This document shows positions 1-10,905 of a stretch of DNA of 48,304 nucleotides, in pieces. Under the pieces are notes generated by a model that did no database searches, was not told the origin of the DNA, and saw nothing but the letters and a program-made list of their open reading frames with translations. Each line of letters opens with the position of its first letter. Within the stretch, counting starts at the first letter, position 1. The stretch is from Phytophthora quininea (lineage: Eukaryota > Oomycota > Peronosporomycetes > Peronosporales > Peronosporaceae): contig JAAVTG010000317.1 in NCBI GenBank assembly GCA_011947345.1, positions 1 through 48,304 of the forward strand, given 5' to 3'. The translations under genes and the position numbers were made by a program.

Positions 1-147
1 CCTTTCATGGCAGCCGCCCGACCACTTCGTGCGCTAACTGGCAGCGCCTCCGCTTCCATCGCTCAGTTCGCCATTTGCTCAAGCCCAAGCTCCAACAGCG
101 CACCGGGGCAGCCGGTGGTCTCCGGCATGAACCTGCTGATGCTGTAG
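1..147 (+). CDS. 3' end of an unrecognised gene (partial)
   Basis: An open frame runs from the window edge to a TAG at 145-147, giving about 48 residues rich in Ala and Ser and ending SGMNLLML. It would be the C-terminal end of a plus-strand gene converging on the EF3 gene, with about 135 bp between the two stops. The fragment is too short and too low in complexity to assign a family, and chance openness is possible in such GC-rich sequence. Confidence 0.2.
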   Translation, partial: PFMAAARPLRALTGSASASIAQFAICSSPSSNSAPGQPVVSGMNLLML

Positions 148-282
148 GAAGGAGTAGCTGCTAGGGGTAAAGGGGTTAAAACATTAATCCTTACTGTACA
201 ACATCAGCACCATCGTCTAAAGTGTCGACGTCGCCGTCTACTGCTTCAAGAGTAGCAATTTTGGTGAAACCATCCAAGCCGC

Positions 283-3200
283 TTACAGCCACTTCCACTC
301 GGGGCTGTCGCGCGTGAGGCCGTCCACGTAGTCGTCGAACGACACGCCCGCAGCCTTGGAGATCTTGCCCAGCTTGCGGATCTGCTGCTTGCTCAGCGGA
401 CGCAACGTCTTGGGGTTCGTCAGCTTCGTGCGCTTCATGTTGTCGTTAATGTTGCTGCCGACCTTCTTGGCCTTCTCCTCGTCGGGGTCTTCCTCGTCCA
501 GCACCTTCTTGCCACCTCCGGCGCGGTATTCCTTCTCCTCGGCCTCGCCGATGATAGTGACGCGACCAGACTCCACCAGCCATTTCTCCGTGCAGAGCGA
601 GTTGTAAAACTCTTCACTGTGGGAAATCATGATGACACCGCCAGCGAATTCACGGATGCCGTCGGCCAGAGCGCCCAGCGCAGCGCGGTCCAGGTAGTTC
701 GTCGGCTCGTCGAGCACCAGCAAGTGCGGGCAGTTCCACATGGCAGCAGCGATGACAAGCTTCACCTTCTGACCACCCGACAGGCCGCGGATCTTGCCGT
801 GGGTGCCGAACTCTGCCGGAAGGGCAAAGTCGTCAAGGTGGCGTTGGATCTCGCGCGTCGTAAGCGGGCGAAGGTCCATGCCTGCAGCCAGCGTGGCCTG
901 ACGGATGTCCTCAGCCTCCGCGAGTTTGCCAAGTCCCATCTCCTGCAACTCCTCTAGCGTGTAGCGCTTGTTGTGGCGCTCCGTCATACCCACAAGTTTG
1001 CACTCGTAAACGAGCGTGCCACGCTTGCCCTTGGTACGGGACACGATCTTCTCGACTTGGCCCTGCTTTTTGCCGACGAGGTTCTTCTCTTCCTCCGACT
1101 GCTGAAGGTTGACGTGCGAGCCAAGTTCGCGATCAATGCCATTCTCACCACCGAAACGCCACTGGAAGTACTCGACGGGGCTGCTGTTCAGGTGCTGCTC
1201 GACGTGGTGGAACGAGTGCTGAGCCACGTACGCCACACGCACAGCGTGGTGCTTCCAGAACGAGCCAACATCAGGCGCGGTCTCCTGAACAAGCATCTTG
1301 ATAAGTGTCGACTTGCCGGCGCCATTCGCACCGATCACAGCCACACGCGATGCAAGGCACAGCTTCACGGACACATCCTCAAGCTGGGGCTTCGAGGCAC
1401 CTGGATATGTGAACGTAGCATTATCGAGCGTCAAGATACGACGCGTCATGGAGTTGATACCCTCAAGTCGACCAGGCTCTGGGAGCTTGAACACCGTGTC
1501 GGATGACTTCAGCTCGTAGTAGTGCTTCGCCTCTGGGTGAAGCTCCACGAAATCGCACAATTTCATCGCGTAGAGCACCAGCTTCTTCGACTCGTAGTGC
1601 AGCACGTCAGTGCACACATTGTCCAGAAAACCAGTGTCGTGGGAAACCAGCAGCACTGTCATCGATTCCAGCGAGTTCAGGTAGTCAACCAGCCATTGCA
1701 CAGCGTGGACATCCAAGTGATTCGTCGGCTCATCAAGCAGCAGAATGTCTGCGTTGTACAGCATGGCGCGCGCAATGGCCAGCTTCATGCGCCAACCACC
1801 AGACAGCTCATCGATGTCGCCGTCCAGCATCTTGCGTGTGAAACCAATGTCGGTCAGGACCTTCTCCACAGCCTCCGGCGTCTGATGCGAAAGCTCCGGG
1901 GCCTTGATCATAGACTCCAGCAAGCTGCCCTGGCTTTCGACAATATCCTCGTGCTGCACGTACACAGTACGGAGACCCTCCGGCAGGCCTTCAATCGCCC
2001 CATTTGCCAGGTTGCGCATGAGCGTAGTCTTGCCGACTCCGTTCTTGCCAATCAAACCGTAACGGTGACCGCGAGTCAGGCGCAGCACAGCGTTACGCAG
2101 CAAAATCTTGCCACCGTAGGCCAGGGAGAAATCGATGTCACAGACATCGTTGGGGTCTGTGGACTTCTCGCGCTCGCCGCCAAGGCCGCCACCAGCTTCG
2201 CGCAGAGCAGCAGCCACACGCATAGCTTCCGTATCGTGCATGTGCGGCTTCAGGTAAGACATAACGATGTCGTTCCACTCCGATCCGCGGTTCTGAGTCG
2301 CCAGCTCCGTGCACACATCGGAGACGTACTCGAGCGTGAAATCCGTAAGGCCGGGGTGAGTTGGGCGGTCCAGTGTATCGGTGAAGCACGTGAGGATGTC
2401 GCTCTGCAACTTTTGCGGATCTCAATGGGGTCTTCTTCCATCGCCTCGCCATCGCCAGCAGCGTGCACCAAGTGAGCGCGGGCTTCCTTAGCAGCCTCAA
2501 CGACTTCCTCATCAATCAGACGGTCAATCGCGGTCTCGAGCTGCGGAAGCAGGAGCGGTACAAACTGCATCACATCTGATGGACGCACCACAAGGCGACA
2601 CATGCTGTCAATAATCTTGGAGGCCTTGCGCTTGAGCGAAGAGCTGTGGATGCTCGTGTCACGAAGGGCTTTGTGCAGTAGCGGCGCGATCAGGGACAAT
2701 GTCGGCGCGTCCACGTTGGCCACGAAAGTGGTTGCGATCAGACTGTCAATTGCCTTCATGGTCTCCTCCGGACGAGCGATGACGCCAACCAACTCCGGCA
2801 CAAGCGGCACGACATCGTCGTTGCTGATCTTGGAGCACACGGCGACCAGCGCGTCGATGGAGGCGGCCTGGACCTGCTTCTTGGTGTCCCACACGTAGTC
2901 GGTCACGATGGGCATGATCTCCGGTAGCCAGCCAGACACCTCCTCACTGGCTGTCTCGCTCAGATCCTTGAGCATGTTCAGCGCCGCGACCTTGCTCTGC
3001 CACTGGCGCAGCTCCAGCGCCGTGTAGATCTGCTTCAGAATAGTGTGAATCGCCAGCGGGCTAACCTTCTGCGCCAGCGTCTTGGCCAGCGCCGCGGCGC
3101 GTGCTTCACAACGTGCTCCGAGTCAGCGTGGCGCTGCATGATCACGGGCAGCAGCTCCACCACCACCGGCTCCATGACAGAAGACACCTGCTCGTTCTTC

Positions 3201-3702
3201 AGCAGAGCTGTGAACGCCAGCAAAGCTCCCTCGCGGGAGGTGGTGGGCTTGGCTGTAATGAACTGCTTGAGCTGCTCCAACACGTAGATTCCCGCAACGC
3301 TGGCAGCCCCAGCACGTCAATGGCCGCGACTATGTCGGCAGCAGCAGCACTGCGCTGCGACTTGGAGCCAAACGCGTCGGCGAGGCGCGACAGCACGTCG
3401 TCCATCTGCTTGTTGGCTGCGTCCGAGTCCTCGATGGCTCGCAGAGCATCCCGCTGTGTTTCAGTGGCAAGCACGCGGAACTCGTCGCTGTCATCGGACG
3501 AGGAAGCCGACGTCTCGGACGGAGCCGGCGACAGCTTCTTGTGTACGGGCGGCACGACCACGTTCAGCTGCGAGCGCGGCGCCACGACCGACAGTGACGG
3601 CGCGAGGTACTCCTGCTCTAGGATGGACGGCTTGGAGCCGGCCATGGCCGCGGCCAGAGCAGCGTCGGCTGCGGCCTTGCGAGCGCGTTGTCCCTTGCCC
3701 AT
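283..3702 (-). CDS. EF3: translation elongation factor 3 (ABC-F type ATPase), with three apparent frameshifts
   Basis: Cytosolic ribosome-associated ATPase that helps release E-site tRNA during elongation (family knowledge). The start is the ATG at 3702 (MGKGQRARKAAA). A HEAT-repeat N-terminal half covers about 2410-3350. ABC1 has Walker A GKNGVGKTT (about 2023-2049), signature LSGGWRMK (about 1783-1806) and Walker B LLLDEPTNHLD. ABC2 has Walker A GANGAGKST (about 1306-1332), LSGGQKVK and LLVLDEPTNYLD. A chromodomain-like insert (KRGTLVYECKLVG, about 990-1030) lies inside ABC2 and is diagnostic of EF3. The protein ends DSPEWKWL. Length would be about 1,140 residues against about 1,040 in yeast. 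The frame changes near 3290, 3100 and 2410, each consistent with one missing base; no intron signals were seen there. The reading frame is otherwise conserved, so the gene is probably functional and the breaks are probably sequence errors. Confidence 0.95.
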
Positions 3703-3773
3703 TGCGATGTGATGAGGTGCGAAGCGAGTCCTGGCGGTAGGTGAGAGAGGTCGAGACTGCGACGGCAAAAGCG

Positions 3774-3781
3774 GGAATGAG
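3774..3781 (-). promoter_or_regulatory. oomycete INR-type initiator upstream of EF3
   Basis: On the minus strand the sequence CTCATTCC is an exact match to the oomycete INR consensus YTCANTYY. It lies about 72-79 nt upstream of the EF3 ATG at 3702, a normal leader length. There is no experimental support for initiation here. Confidence 0.4.
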
Positions 3782-3849
3782 ACAGCGAGCGCAGCACAGG
3801 TCACAGCCATCCGATTCGCAAAACTGAAGTTGGCCAGGTGGATGGGCAA

Positions 3850-4337
3850 CGTCTTTCGTTTGACAGTCAGCGTCAGTAGTTGTAGCTATAGTCAGACAGA
3901 AGAGGGTACAAACGATCATTATACTATGTTCTAGTATGTCGACCCGGACGAACACCAACTTCTGACCTCGAAAGTGGCATGTAACGCGGAGTAAAACCGA
4001 CATAACCGACGCAGTCGGCCAATCAGCGAGGTCGAACTCATGTCCCAACAAATGTGCAGACAACTGTGCGTATTAATACACATTCTCCAACTCTGGTAAC
4101 ACCACTATAAGTAAATACATGCCTGCGTAACCAAAATCCACTATGGTTTCACAAAATAAATTTTGTCAGTGGCAGCTAGTGAGCCAATCAAACTGCAACC
4201 CCGTCAACGAGATTTAACAAGAAAACGTATGCCAAGCTCGTTACAATAATATTTTGACTTTGATTGGCTTAAATTACTGTAAAGACAATGTTGTCTCAGT
4301 CCAAGACCCCCTCCCTCCTCCCTCCCCCTCCGTCCGT
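3850..4337. other. intergenic spacer between EF3 and the Crypton
   Basis: AT-richer sequence with only short overlapping open frames. It must hold the EF3 upstream region and the left boundary of the Crypton, but I see no inverted repeats or target duplications here. Cryptons lack terminal inverted repeats, so the boundary cannot be placed from this copy alone. Confidence 0.4.
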
Positions 4338-6491
4338 ATGGCCAACCGCGACGACTCCTCCACTTCTCCAGGGCGACCTACAAGAACTGACGCTTCGCTG
4401 GCGACGCCGGTGCCCGGTCACCTCAATGCTGACCAAGTTCGAGGAGCTTGCACCGCTTTCAGTACCAAGAAGGCCTACCGCAGCTATATCAACGGCATTA
4501 GCAAATGGATTCGAGAAACTCAAGAATTGCCAGCTTCTTTTTTGAAGATGATGGTAGTATTAACGTGTCTGTATTTACGCCTACCCATTTTGAAGCATTT
4601 CTACTACATAAGATGAACGGTGGCGCCATCAAGGTGTCCTCACTGAGTGGGTATCGAAGTGCTTTGAAGGACGTTTACCGGCGGAAGCGGTTGGATCTGC
4701 CCCAGAATATCTGGACGACCTCAAAACATTTTTCAGAGGGCTTAAACGAGTAGAAGCAGACAATGATCAAGCTGGATGTGAGCGCAAGTCTGGAAAAGAA
4801 CCGCTGACATTTTCCCTGTACACGCAATTGGCGGGGCGCACTTTGTCACTTGATGACAATGGATTTGCTTACCTCTTCTTGCTGTCGCAATGGAACCTAA
4901 TGTGTCGTTCCAAGTCGGTGGAAACGCTGCACCTCTCGCATTTACACAGCGCGGATGACAGTGTTGGATGTGTGCTGCACAAAACAAAAACAAACCAAGA
5001 GGGAAGTGGCCCCAAGGATCCTCGTCATATTTACGCCAACCCCACTCAGCCATCATGCTGTTGGGTACTCGCGCTCGGGATTTATCTAGCATCAAACTCA
5101 ACTCTCACGACAGGCAAACTTTTCCCTGGCTCGAACCAAAAGTCTCGCTTTTGCAAGGTGCTTGGCAAAATGTTGGAAGAAATCACTGGGCAAAAGGTTT
5201 ACGGGACGCATTCCATCAGGAAGGGAGTGGCTACCTATGCCAGCAGCGGCAGCACGGTCAGTCCGTCGATCGTCAGCGTGTGCTTGCGTTGCGGCTGGTC
5301 CTTAGGCGGCGTCCAAGATCGCTATTTTCGCTATGAAGCAGCCGGCGATCAGTATCTGGGGCGCGTCGTCGCCGCCATGCCTCAGAACAGCTCACGGTTC
5401 GCGTCGCTACCACCACACTTCAAGGACCCCTCAGACGAATTCGTGCTAGACAGCATTGCGAAGATGTTCCCGAGCATGAAAACCGATGCCCACCTTGCCC
5501 CCATATTGCATCTCTGTTTGGCATCAATTGTGCAACACGCGGGACACGTTCGCTGCCATGTATCTCAAAGCCATCCACTGCTCTCTTCGTATGTATTCCG
5601 AGGTGAAGGGGTCATCGAGAAGCTGCAAAGCCTTCTTAGTATGACACCAAACTCGTGGATACGACCCACGGGGATTCCACCACATATCGAGCTGCTGCAG
5701 CAGCACTCGCAGACACGCACAGCTCTACAGCGTCTACCTGACGTGCTGTTGGATGATTCGACAAGCTTTTAGAGGAGAGATGCATTGGTCATGGTAGCAT
5801 CACGCGAGATGCTCTTGGCACTACAATCCAGTCGCTGCTCCAGGAGGCAGGGCTGTGGCAAAGGCAGAACTCTGCAATGGAGTCTAACTCCCCTCAAAGC
5901 CGTCAAAGTAGTGTCCATTACTGGCCATCCGACGGTCGGTTCCATAAGATGCCAGAGCAGTTCAAATTTCCGCAACTTGACGCGCTGGGTGTGTGGCGTC
6001 TGTGGTGGCTAGGCAACCAAGCAGCGGGATGTCCTCCATTTCGGACATTGCACACCTGTGATTTCTCTACGTCTAACCGCAAGATGTTTTCCGAGTGGTC
6101 CGTTCTTGTGCGCCATATCTCTGTCGGCATCGAAGCTTCAGACGACATCGAGATGCATCGACCTACAAATCAGGAGCAGGTCGACAGCCTTTATTATCAG
6201 GGAATGGCAAAAGTGCTGTTGAAGCCTCCAAAGCACCCGCACAAACAGCGCTCTGAGAGAGCTGTCACGACCTTGCGGCGGATTCGAGAAGCCATTCATG
6301 ACACTAACCCAGAGGCACGCTCAGTTCCCTTTCGCAATAGAAAACGAAAAAAGCAGCAGCACGAAGTTAGCACATATCTCAACATAATCGTCAATACGTC
6401 CACTGCTATCGTGTTTACCATGAGAGCTCAGCACACCTCATGTACCGACACAAAACGACAGCCTGCTGGCCACCCTGCCGGGTGGTGGTGA
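4338..6491 (+). mobile_element. Crypton-type DNA transposon
   Basis: The element is defined by one broken open frame that encodes a tyrosine recombinase followed by a GCR1_C-like DNA-binding domain, the arrangement known for Cryptons. There are no LTRs, no terminal inverted repeats and no other enzyme genes. The limits given are those of the coding region; true ends are unknown. Fragments of a second copy lie immediately downstream (6903-7220). Confidence 0.75.
4338..6491 (+). pseudogene. Crypton tyrosine recombinase with GCR1_C-like domain (three apparent frameshifts)
   Basis: Enzyme of the tyrosine recombinase superfamily that would cut and rejoin the circular Crypton. The start is the ATG at 4338 (MANRDDSSTS). 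The SAM-like core-binding region (KKAYRSYINGISKWIRE...HFEAFL) covers about 4460-4700. The catalytic part has the first Arg in QWNLMCRSKSVETL (about 4890), the H-x-x-R box GTHSIRKGVATY (about 5200-5240) and a candidate Tyr nucleophile in QDRYFRYEAAGDQY (about 5310-5360). The GCR1_C-like domain (GRFHKMPEQF, then LGVWRLWWLGN and PPFRTLH) covers about 5930-6050. A basic stretch RNRKRKKQQ lies near 6340, close to the end. The frame slips near 4520, 4700 and 5765, each as if one base were missing. No other nonsense codons interrupt it, so the copy is either young or intact with sequence errors. Confidence 0.75.
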
Positions 6492-6902
6492 CTTCTCGCC
6501 GTCATCTTCGCGCCATCCGCGGCCGGGAGATCCTTGGTCACCCTTTGGGCTTCTTGGGGCGCGATATTAGTGCTGACAGCGATCTCGGCGGCGCACACCC
6601 GCCGGCGGTCGACGGCAACTCCTTCAAGTGCAGCGTGTCTGGCGTGTCGAATTCTGAAGGAGACGGCCAAAGGCAGACATTTTATCCAATCACATTCCTT
6701 TACTTCACCGTTACCACTTCAGGTTACGGGAGCTCGACACGAGTCATTCTCCTCACAAAATTTGACGGCCTCAACAAGACAGTGCAACATTTATCAGCGT
6801 TTTTGTTTGTGAACGGGTAGCACGCGCTCGTCACGCGGATGTCAAGCATCTGATTGGTTTAAAAGGACTGTGCTCGCGATAGTTATTCATTCCCCCTAAG
6901 AA
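6492..6902. other. spacer between two Crypton copies
   Basis: About 400 bp with open frames on both strands but no recognisable domain. It may contain the 3' end of the first Crypton and the 5' flank of the second. Nothing else is supported. Confidence 0.3.
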
Positions 6903-7220
6903 GAATGGCAAGCCATGAAGTTCTTTCACCCGCCTCGAATGACCAACTCCACAGTCAAGTTGCTACAGGAGTGCCGTCAAGCACAACCAATTACCTACCA
7001 GGATATGAAGCCTTTCCGCATGGGACTGAAGCGCGTTGAGGAAGACAACGGCCAAGAAGGCTGAGGGCGACACACTGGAACAGCACGGCTCATTTTTTCG
7101 CTGTTCTGCCAGCTTTCCGATCTAACGCCCTGTTGGGTGACAACGGGCTGCTTGTTTATTTTTGCTGTCCCAGTGGAACTTTATGTGGACTTGAATGCGG
7201 GAGAACTTGGAGCATCGAGA
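6903..7220 (+). pseudogene. relic of a second Crypton recombinase
   Basis: Short stretches in different frames match the recombinase upstream. PFRMGLKRVEEDNGQ near 7010-7060 matches FFRGLKRVEADNDQ of the intact copy. LFLLSQWNFM, encoded at 7156-7185, matches LFLLSQWNLM. Between and after them the frames are closed by stops. The fragment covers only the core-binding to first-Arg region, so it is a truncated, decayed copy. Its divergence from the upstream copy (for example V-E-E-D-N-G against V-E-A-D-N-D) suggests a separate element rather than a recent local duplication. Confidence 0.6.
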
Positions 7221-7239
7221 GAGTTCGAGTAAAAACTCC

Positions 7240-8540
7240 ACTCACCTGAATCCGGGATCAGGAATACAGGATCAGGGAAGTCTCAACCACGATCGAGGAT
7301 CAGGAGTCTTGTCATCTCGGATCCAGGATCTCTGGTCATTGGCAAGCACTCTTGGGCAAATAACTTGAAGATGTAGAATAACATATGTTCCACTTCCAGG
7401 ATCATGACTTGGATCTTGGCTTGGTGGTAACTTGTGACTTTAATCCAGGATCCTGAACTGAGGACCTGGAACTCCTGGATAGAATCCATGATTAGGAAGG
7501 CATTCCTGTTTAACTTCCAGGAAATGCAGAATTCTCCTTTCACATAGAAAAACCCGCTTCGGGACGAGAGTTGGTCCGGACTGAGTGCTCCGAGTACTTG
7601 GGTAGCTGGCTCAGTAATCGCACTTCCAGACCTGGGGCCCCTCCTTGGTTCAGGGATCCAAGATCCAGATCCTGACCATCGCAATAGTCCTTCCATAGTT
7701 TGTGCTACATAAACAGATGGCCGCTCTGGCTCTATTTCTGAACCTAAATCAGAAGTTACCATACCTTAGCCAATAGAAAGTCTCCATCCGGAAAAATCGA
7801 GTGCCTCGTGTCACCAATCGCGCCTCCCTAGCAGCGACTTCACCTCGACAACGCTGATCTTCTTCATCACGGCGAGCCCCCACTTTGTGCTCGTTCTCTT
7901 CTCTCCTCCTCTTCATTATCTCGAAGACCCCCTTCCAATTGTGCTAGCCGATCTTTCGATGTCGCCGATATTTTACATTAGAAGTGACCGTGGTCTTCAC
8001 AGTGCGAATTTAGCCTCGCGTTCTTCCGTTGCCTCATCGTGGGCACGCTTGATGACAACCGTGCCGAACGAATTGAACCTATCAAGACGACTTGAGTATT
8101 GTCAACTACAGCAGACCCTGATCCAGGATCCAGGCCCTGGAAATTGAAGGGTCGCCTGCGGTCTTCCCATATTTTCCCCGAAAGGTCAAGTTGCTCAATT
8201 AGGGGCGACTGTTCAACCTGCAACCACGACCACCATGCTGAAACCAAGACAAGACAAGATGATGTGGACTATATATAAATTAGGTGAAATTGTAATAATG
8301 CAGAGTACGCTAGATTAAACTTTTACAGAGTCTATTTTCTCCTGTAATAAATAAGTTGTCACGTTATCGTGCCACCAATTTGTGTATGGAGATCAAGGTG
8401 CGCTATAGCTATGGAGCAAGTATCACATTCGGCCGCGCCTGTAAGACGTCTGTGGGACTCCAACCGTTCCGAGTCGAGTCAGGTAGGGGACCAGGACGCT
8501 GTTCGATTTGGGTTAAGACCCCTCCCTATTTCACATACTA
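7240..8540. repeat. repeat-rich zone with scattered GATCCTGGATC / GATCCAGGATC motifs
   Basis: The sequence is dense in short variants of one near-palindromic motif built from CCAGGATC and GATCCTGG, for example near 7255, 7290, 7318, 7397, 7443, 7480, 7655 and 8113. The motif occurs in both orientations and at irregular spacing, so this is not a simple tandem array. Open frames are short and show no domain. It may be the 5' part of a degenerate LTR, because the following segment resembles the LTR-like region at 20.2-20.6 kb. Confidence 0.45.
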
Positions 8541-9380
8541 GTTAGGGGTCTTGTGCCTTCCCATTTCATATTCCTGTGCCTCGGGAGCCTGGACCAACAG
8601 TCGGCAACCAAGGACGTTACCGACGACTGTTTGTGTAGAGCGAGGGTATAAGCTTTGAATCTGACAAGTGACTTTTCTCTTTCAGAGAGTGGTGCGCGTT
8701 GCATTCTGGGTGTCTTGGATCGGCCAGTTATCCAGGACCTGAAACCCCGATCGACACCGGTGAATTATCCCAAGTCCTCGGCTAACAAAAAGAACAAGGA
8801 CCTGCATATCGTGTCGTGTGAACTCTGGTTGTGGTGTTATTGCTGGTGTACGAGCGTGTGGAGATTGCGTGAGCTTCTTGATCCTGGAATCGAGAATCCT
8901 GATCCTGGACCCAACCTCCTGGCCCTGAATTCTGAAAGTCTAGTCCTGGAAGAAGAAGCTATTGGAGCTTGGTCATTACTCCTACCCCAAGTCGCGTGGA
9001 CGGTGCCTTGAGGTAAATCTTACCAAGAGGGGTCACACAAGGTACACGCCACCCCGGATTGGGAATCCTGGACCTATATCTTAGGACTGGTGTGGCGTAG
9101 CGGGATCTACCGAAATCCCTCTGGCGTACCGTGTCAGACTGCCGACTACGGAAGGGGTACTCCGATCTGCCGTGTGTGCTGAACGCGTTCTCGCCTTGTG
9201 TACCCGTCGTCGGGCAGGTAACGCTCTTCCGTTGACTCGAGGAGGTGCGGTGAAGACGGAATTTTCCTTGGAGGACGCGAGGCCCTGGGGTGACAGCAGC
9301 ACGGGTACGCTTCGTTCTGCTGTCGGGGTCACTTATGCACTTCGAAGCAAATTCGGCTCTCCGTTTGTTTGTTAGGCTAA
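8541..9380. repeat. LTR-like segment, diverged relative of 20230-20640
   Basis: Several short blocks occur in the same order as in the LTR-like region upstream of the gag remnant. These include the cttcatatt/catttcatatt block near 8560, the aaagaacaagg...tgtcgtgt block near 8790, and gaggggtcacacaaggt near 9030 against gaaggggtacacaaggt near 20505. The GATCCTGG motif recurs near 8880-8910 and 9068. No coding function was recognised. Most likely a solo or truncated LTR. Confidence 0.35.
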
Positions 9381-9524
9381 GTGCCTGCCACTACATTACC
9401 GCACTATCCTTTGCAGACCTTGCGCGCCACTTGATTCTTGCCCTTTCGCTCCCCGCCCTTGAAAAGACTGACAAAATAGGAAATTTACACTTCAAGATCC
9501 GTCTGACACTAAAAAGTATGGTGT

Positions 9525-9532
9525 GCCACACT
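9525..9532. repeat. 8-bp target-site duplication, left copy
   Basis: GCCACACT lies immediately before the left terminal inverted repeat of the hAT element and is repeated exactly at 13601-13608. An 8-bp duplication is characteristic of hAT insertion. Confidence 0.85.
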
Positions 9533-9759
9533 TAGGGATGGGCATTTTGCTGCCTGGTAATTACCAGGAAATAACCAATATGGTAATTACCAGATAATTT
9601 CCAGGTTATTACCAGGTAGAAATTACAAAATGGATCGTTTGCCTCCGCCTTGTTTTATCGCAATTCTATCCCTCGCGGCGGCCATTTTGTCGCCATGTTA
9701 GATCCGAATTTGCGGTGGAGAGCAGCTAACGTCCTGCACGGCCCGTGCTGCAGCTTGCA

Positions 9760-10905
9760 ATGGGAAGGTCTGCCAACCCGGTACGACAGCTTTTCGACGT
9801 CGTTGTGTTGAGGGAACCTCACTCGGACGTAAGATGCAAGAACTGCGGCATGGTACTGCCGACGGCTCGACCTACCCGTAGTATGCTGAAGCACGCCGTT
9901 GAGTGCAGTGGGCTGACAGACGAAGATAGAACGAGATGGAAGAATATGCGCGACGCTGCCATTGCAAGCACGATTGAGGCAATTGGTGAGGGAAGTTTAC
10001 GCCAAGGAAGCAACCGGCATCGAGGACCAATTCTACAACTCCAACGTCAACAAGATCGATATCATTTGAGTTGCCGACGCCAAAACGCCGAAAAGTGACT
10101 GGGCTGACACAGGACGAGAAAGAACTAATCATCGCACAAGGAATCTACCTAACAGGGATACCATTTCAGGTTGTTGAGAATCCTCACTTCCAGCGCATGT
10201 TCGAGATTTTTGGCTTCACGTTGCCGTCGCGAAAAAGCTTTCTACTACCCTTTTGGATACCGACTACGCTAGGCAGCATGCTGTCGTTGTTGAGGCGCTT
10301 CGATACGAGAAACATCTTGCAGTAGTGAGTGACGGATGGTCAAATGTGAACGGCGATAGCGTTATCAATATTGCCATCGCAAGACCGTATTTGAAGAAGC
10401 CAATATTTTGGAGTTCTGTCGTCACGGGTGTTAACCGCCATGCTGAATATATTGCAAAGATTCTCAGCACTGCTATCCATGACATTGAAGCAGTAGCAGG
10501 CGCAGTAACATCTGTGGTTACAGATAACGCGACAAATATGAAGGCCGCATGGGATATCCTTCGTGAGGAGCGCCCCGCTCTTTTCTGCCATGGCTGTTCT
10601 TCTCATGGCTTGGATTTGTTAGTGAAGGATATGTTCAAGGAAAAATAGCTCAATGGCGTTCTGAAGAGGTGCAAAACGTTCACGACATTTCTCAAAACGC
10701 ACACGGCGCTGTGGCACAAGTTGAGAAATCTGTTAGACCAACCACCAGATCCTCAGCACCCACATGCTAAACGACCATCACTTCCGGTATCGACGCGATG
10801 GTACTCCAGTGAAGCTTGTATAAGCCACATCATCAATAATCGGAGTATCATCATGATGGTGCTCTCAGATCCGGTGCTACTCGACACCTATAGACGGAAA
10901 TCTAA
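9760..10905 (+). pseudogene. hAT transposase, truncated and frameshifted
   Basis: Nuclear cut-and-paste transposase. The start is the ATG at 9760 (MGRSANPVRQ). A BED-type zinc finger follows (CKNCGMVLP, then SMLKHAVEC). The next segment (GLTQDEKELIIAQG...NPHFQRMFEIFG...LPSRKS, 10071-10260) is typical of hAT/DUF659 proteins. The catalytic core (LAVVSDGWSN, VVTDNATNMKAAW, FCHGCSSHGLDLLVKD) spans about 10320-10630. A block with STRWYSSEACI (about 10785) ends the recognisable part. The frame slips near 10000 and 10245, and there is an in-frame TAG at 10646-10648. The C-terminal dimerisation region expected of hAT transposases was not found, so the gene is dead in this copy. Confidence 0.75.

Noticed and set aside
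1522..2475. 317-codon plus-strand open frame
   Set aside because: Antisense to the EF3 ABC domains; its openness is a by-product of GC-rich codon use, and it shows no domain.
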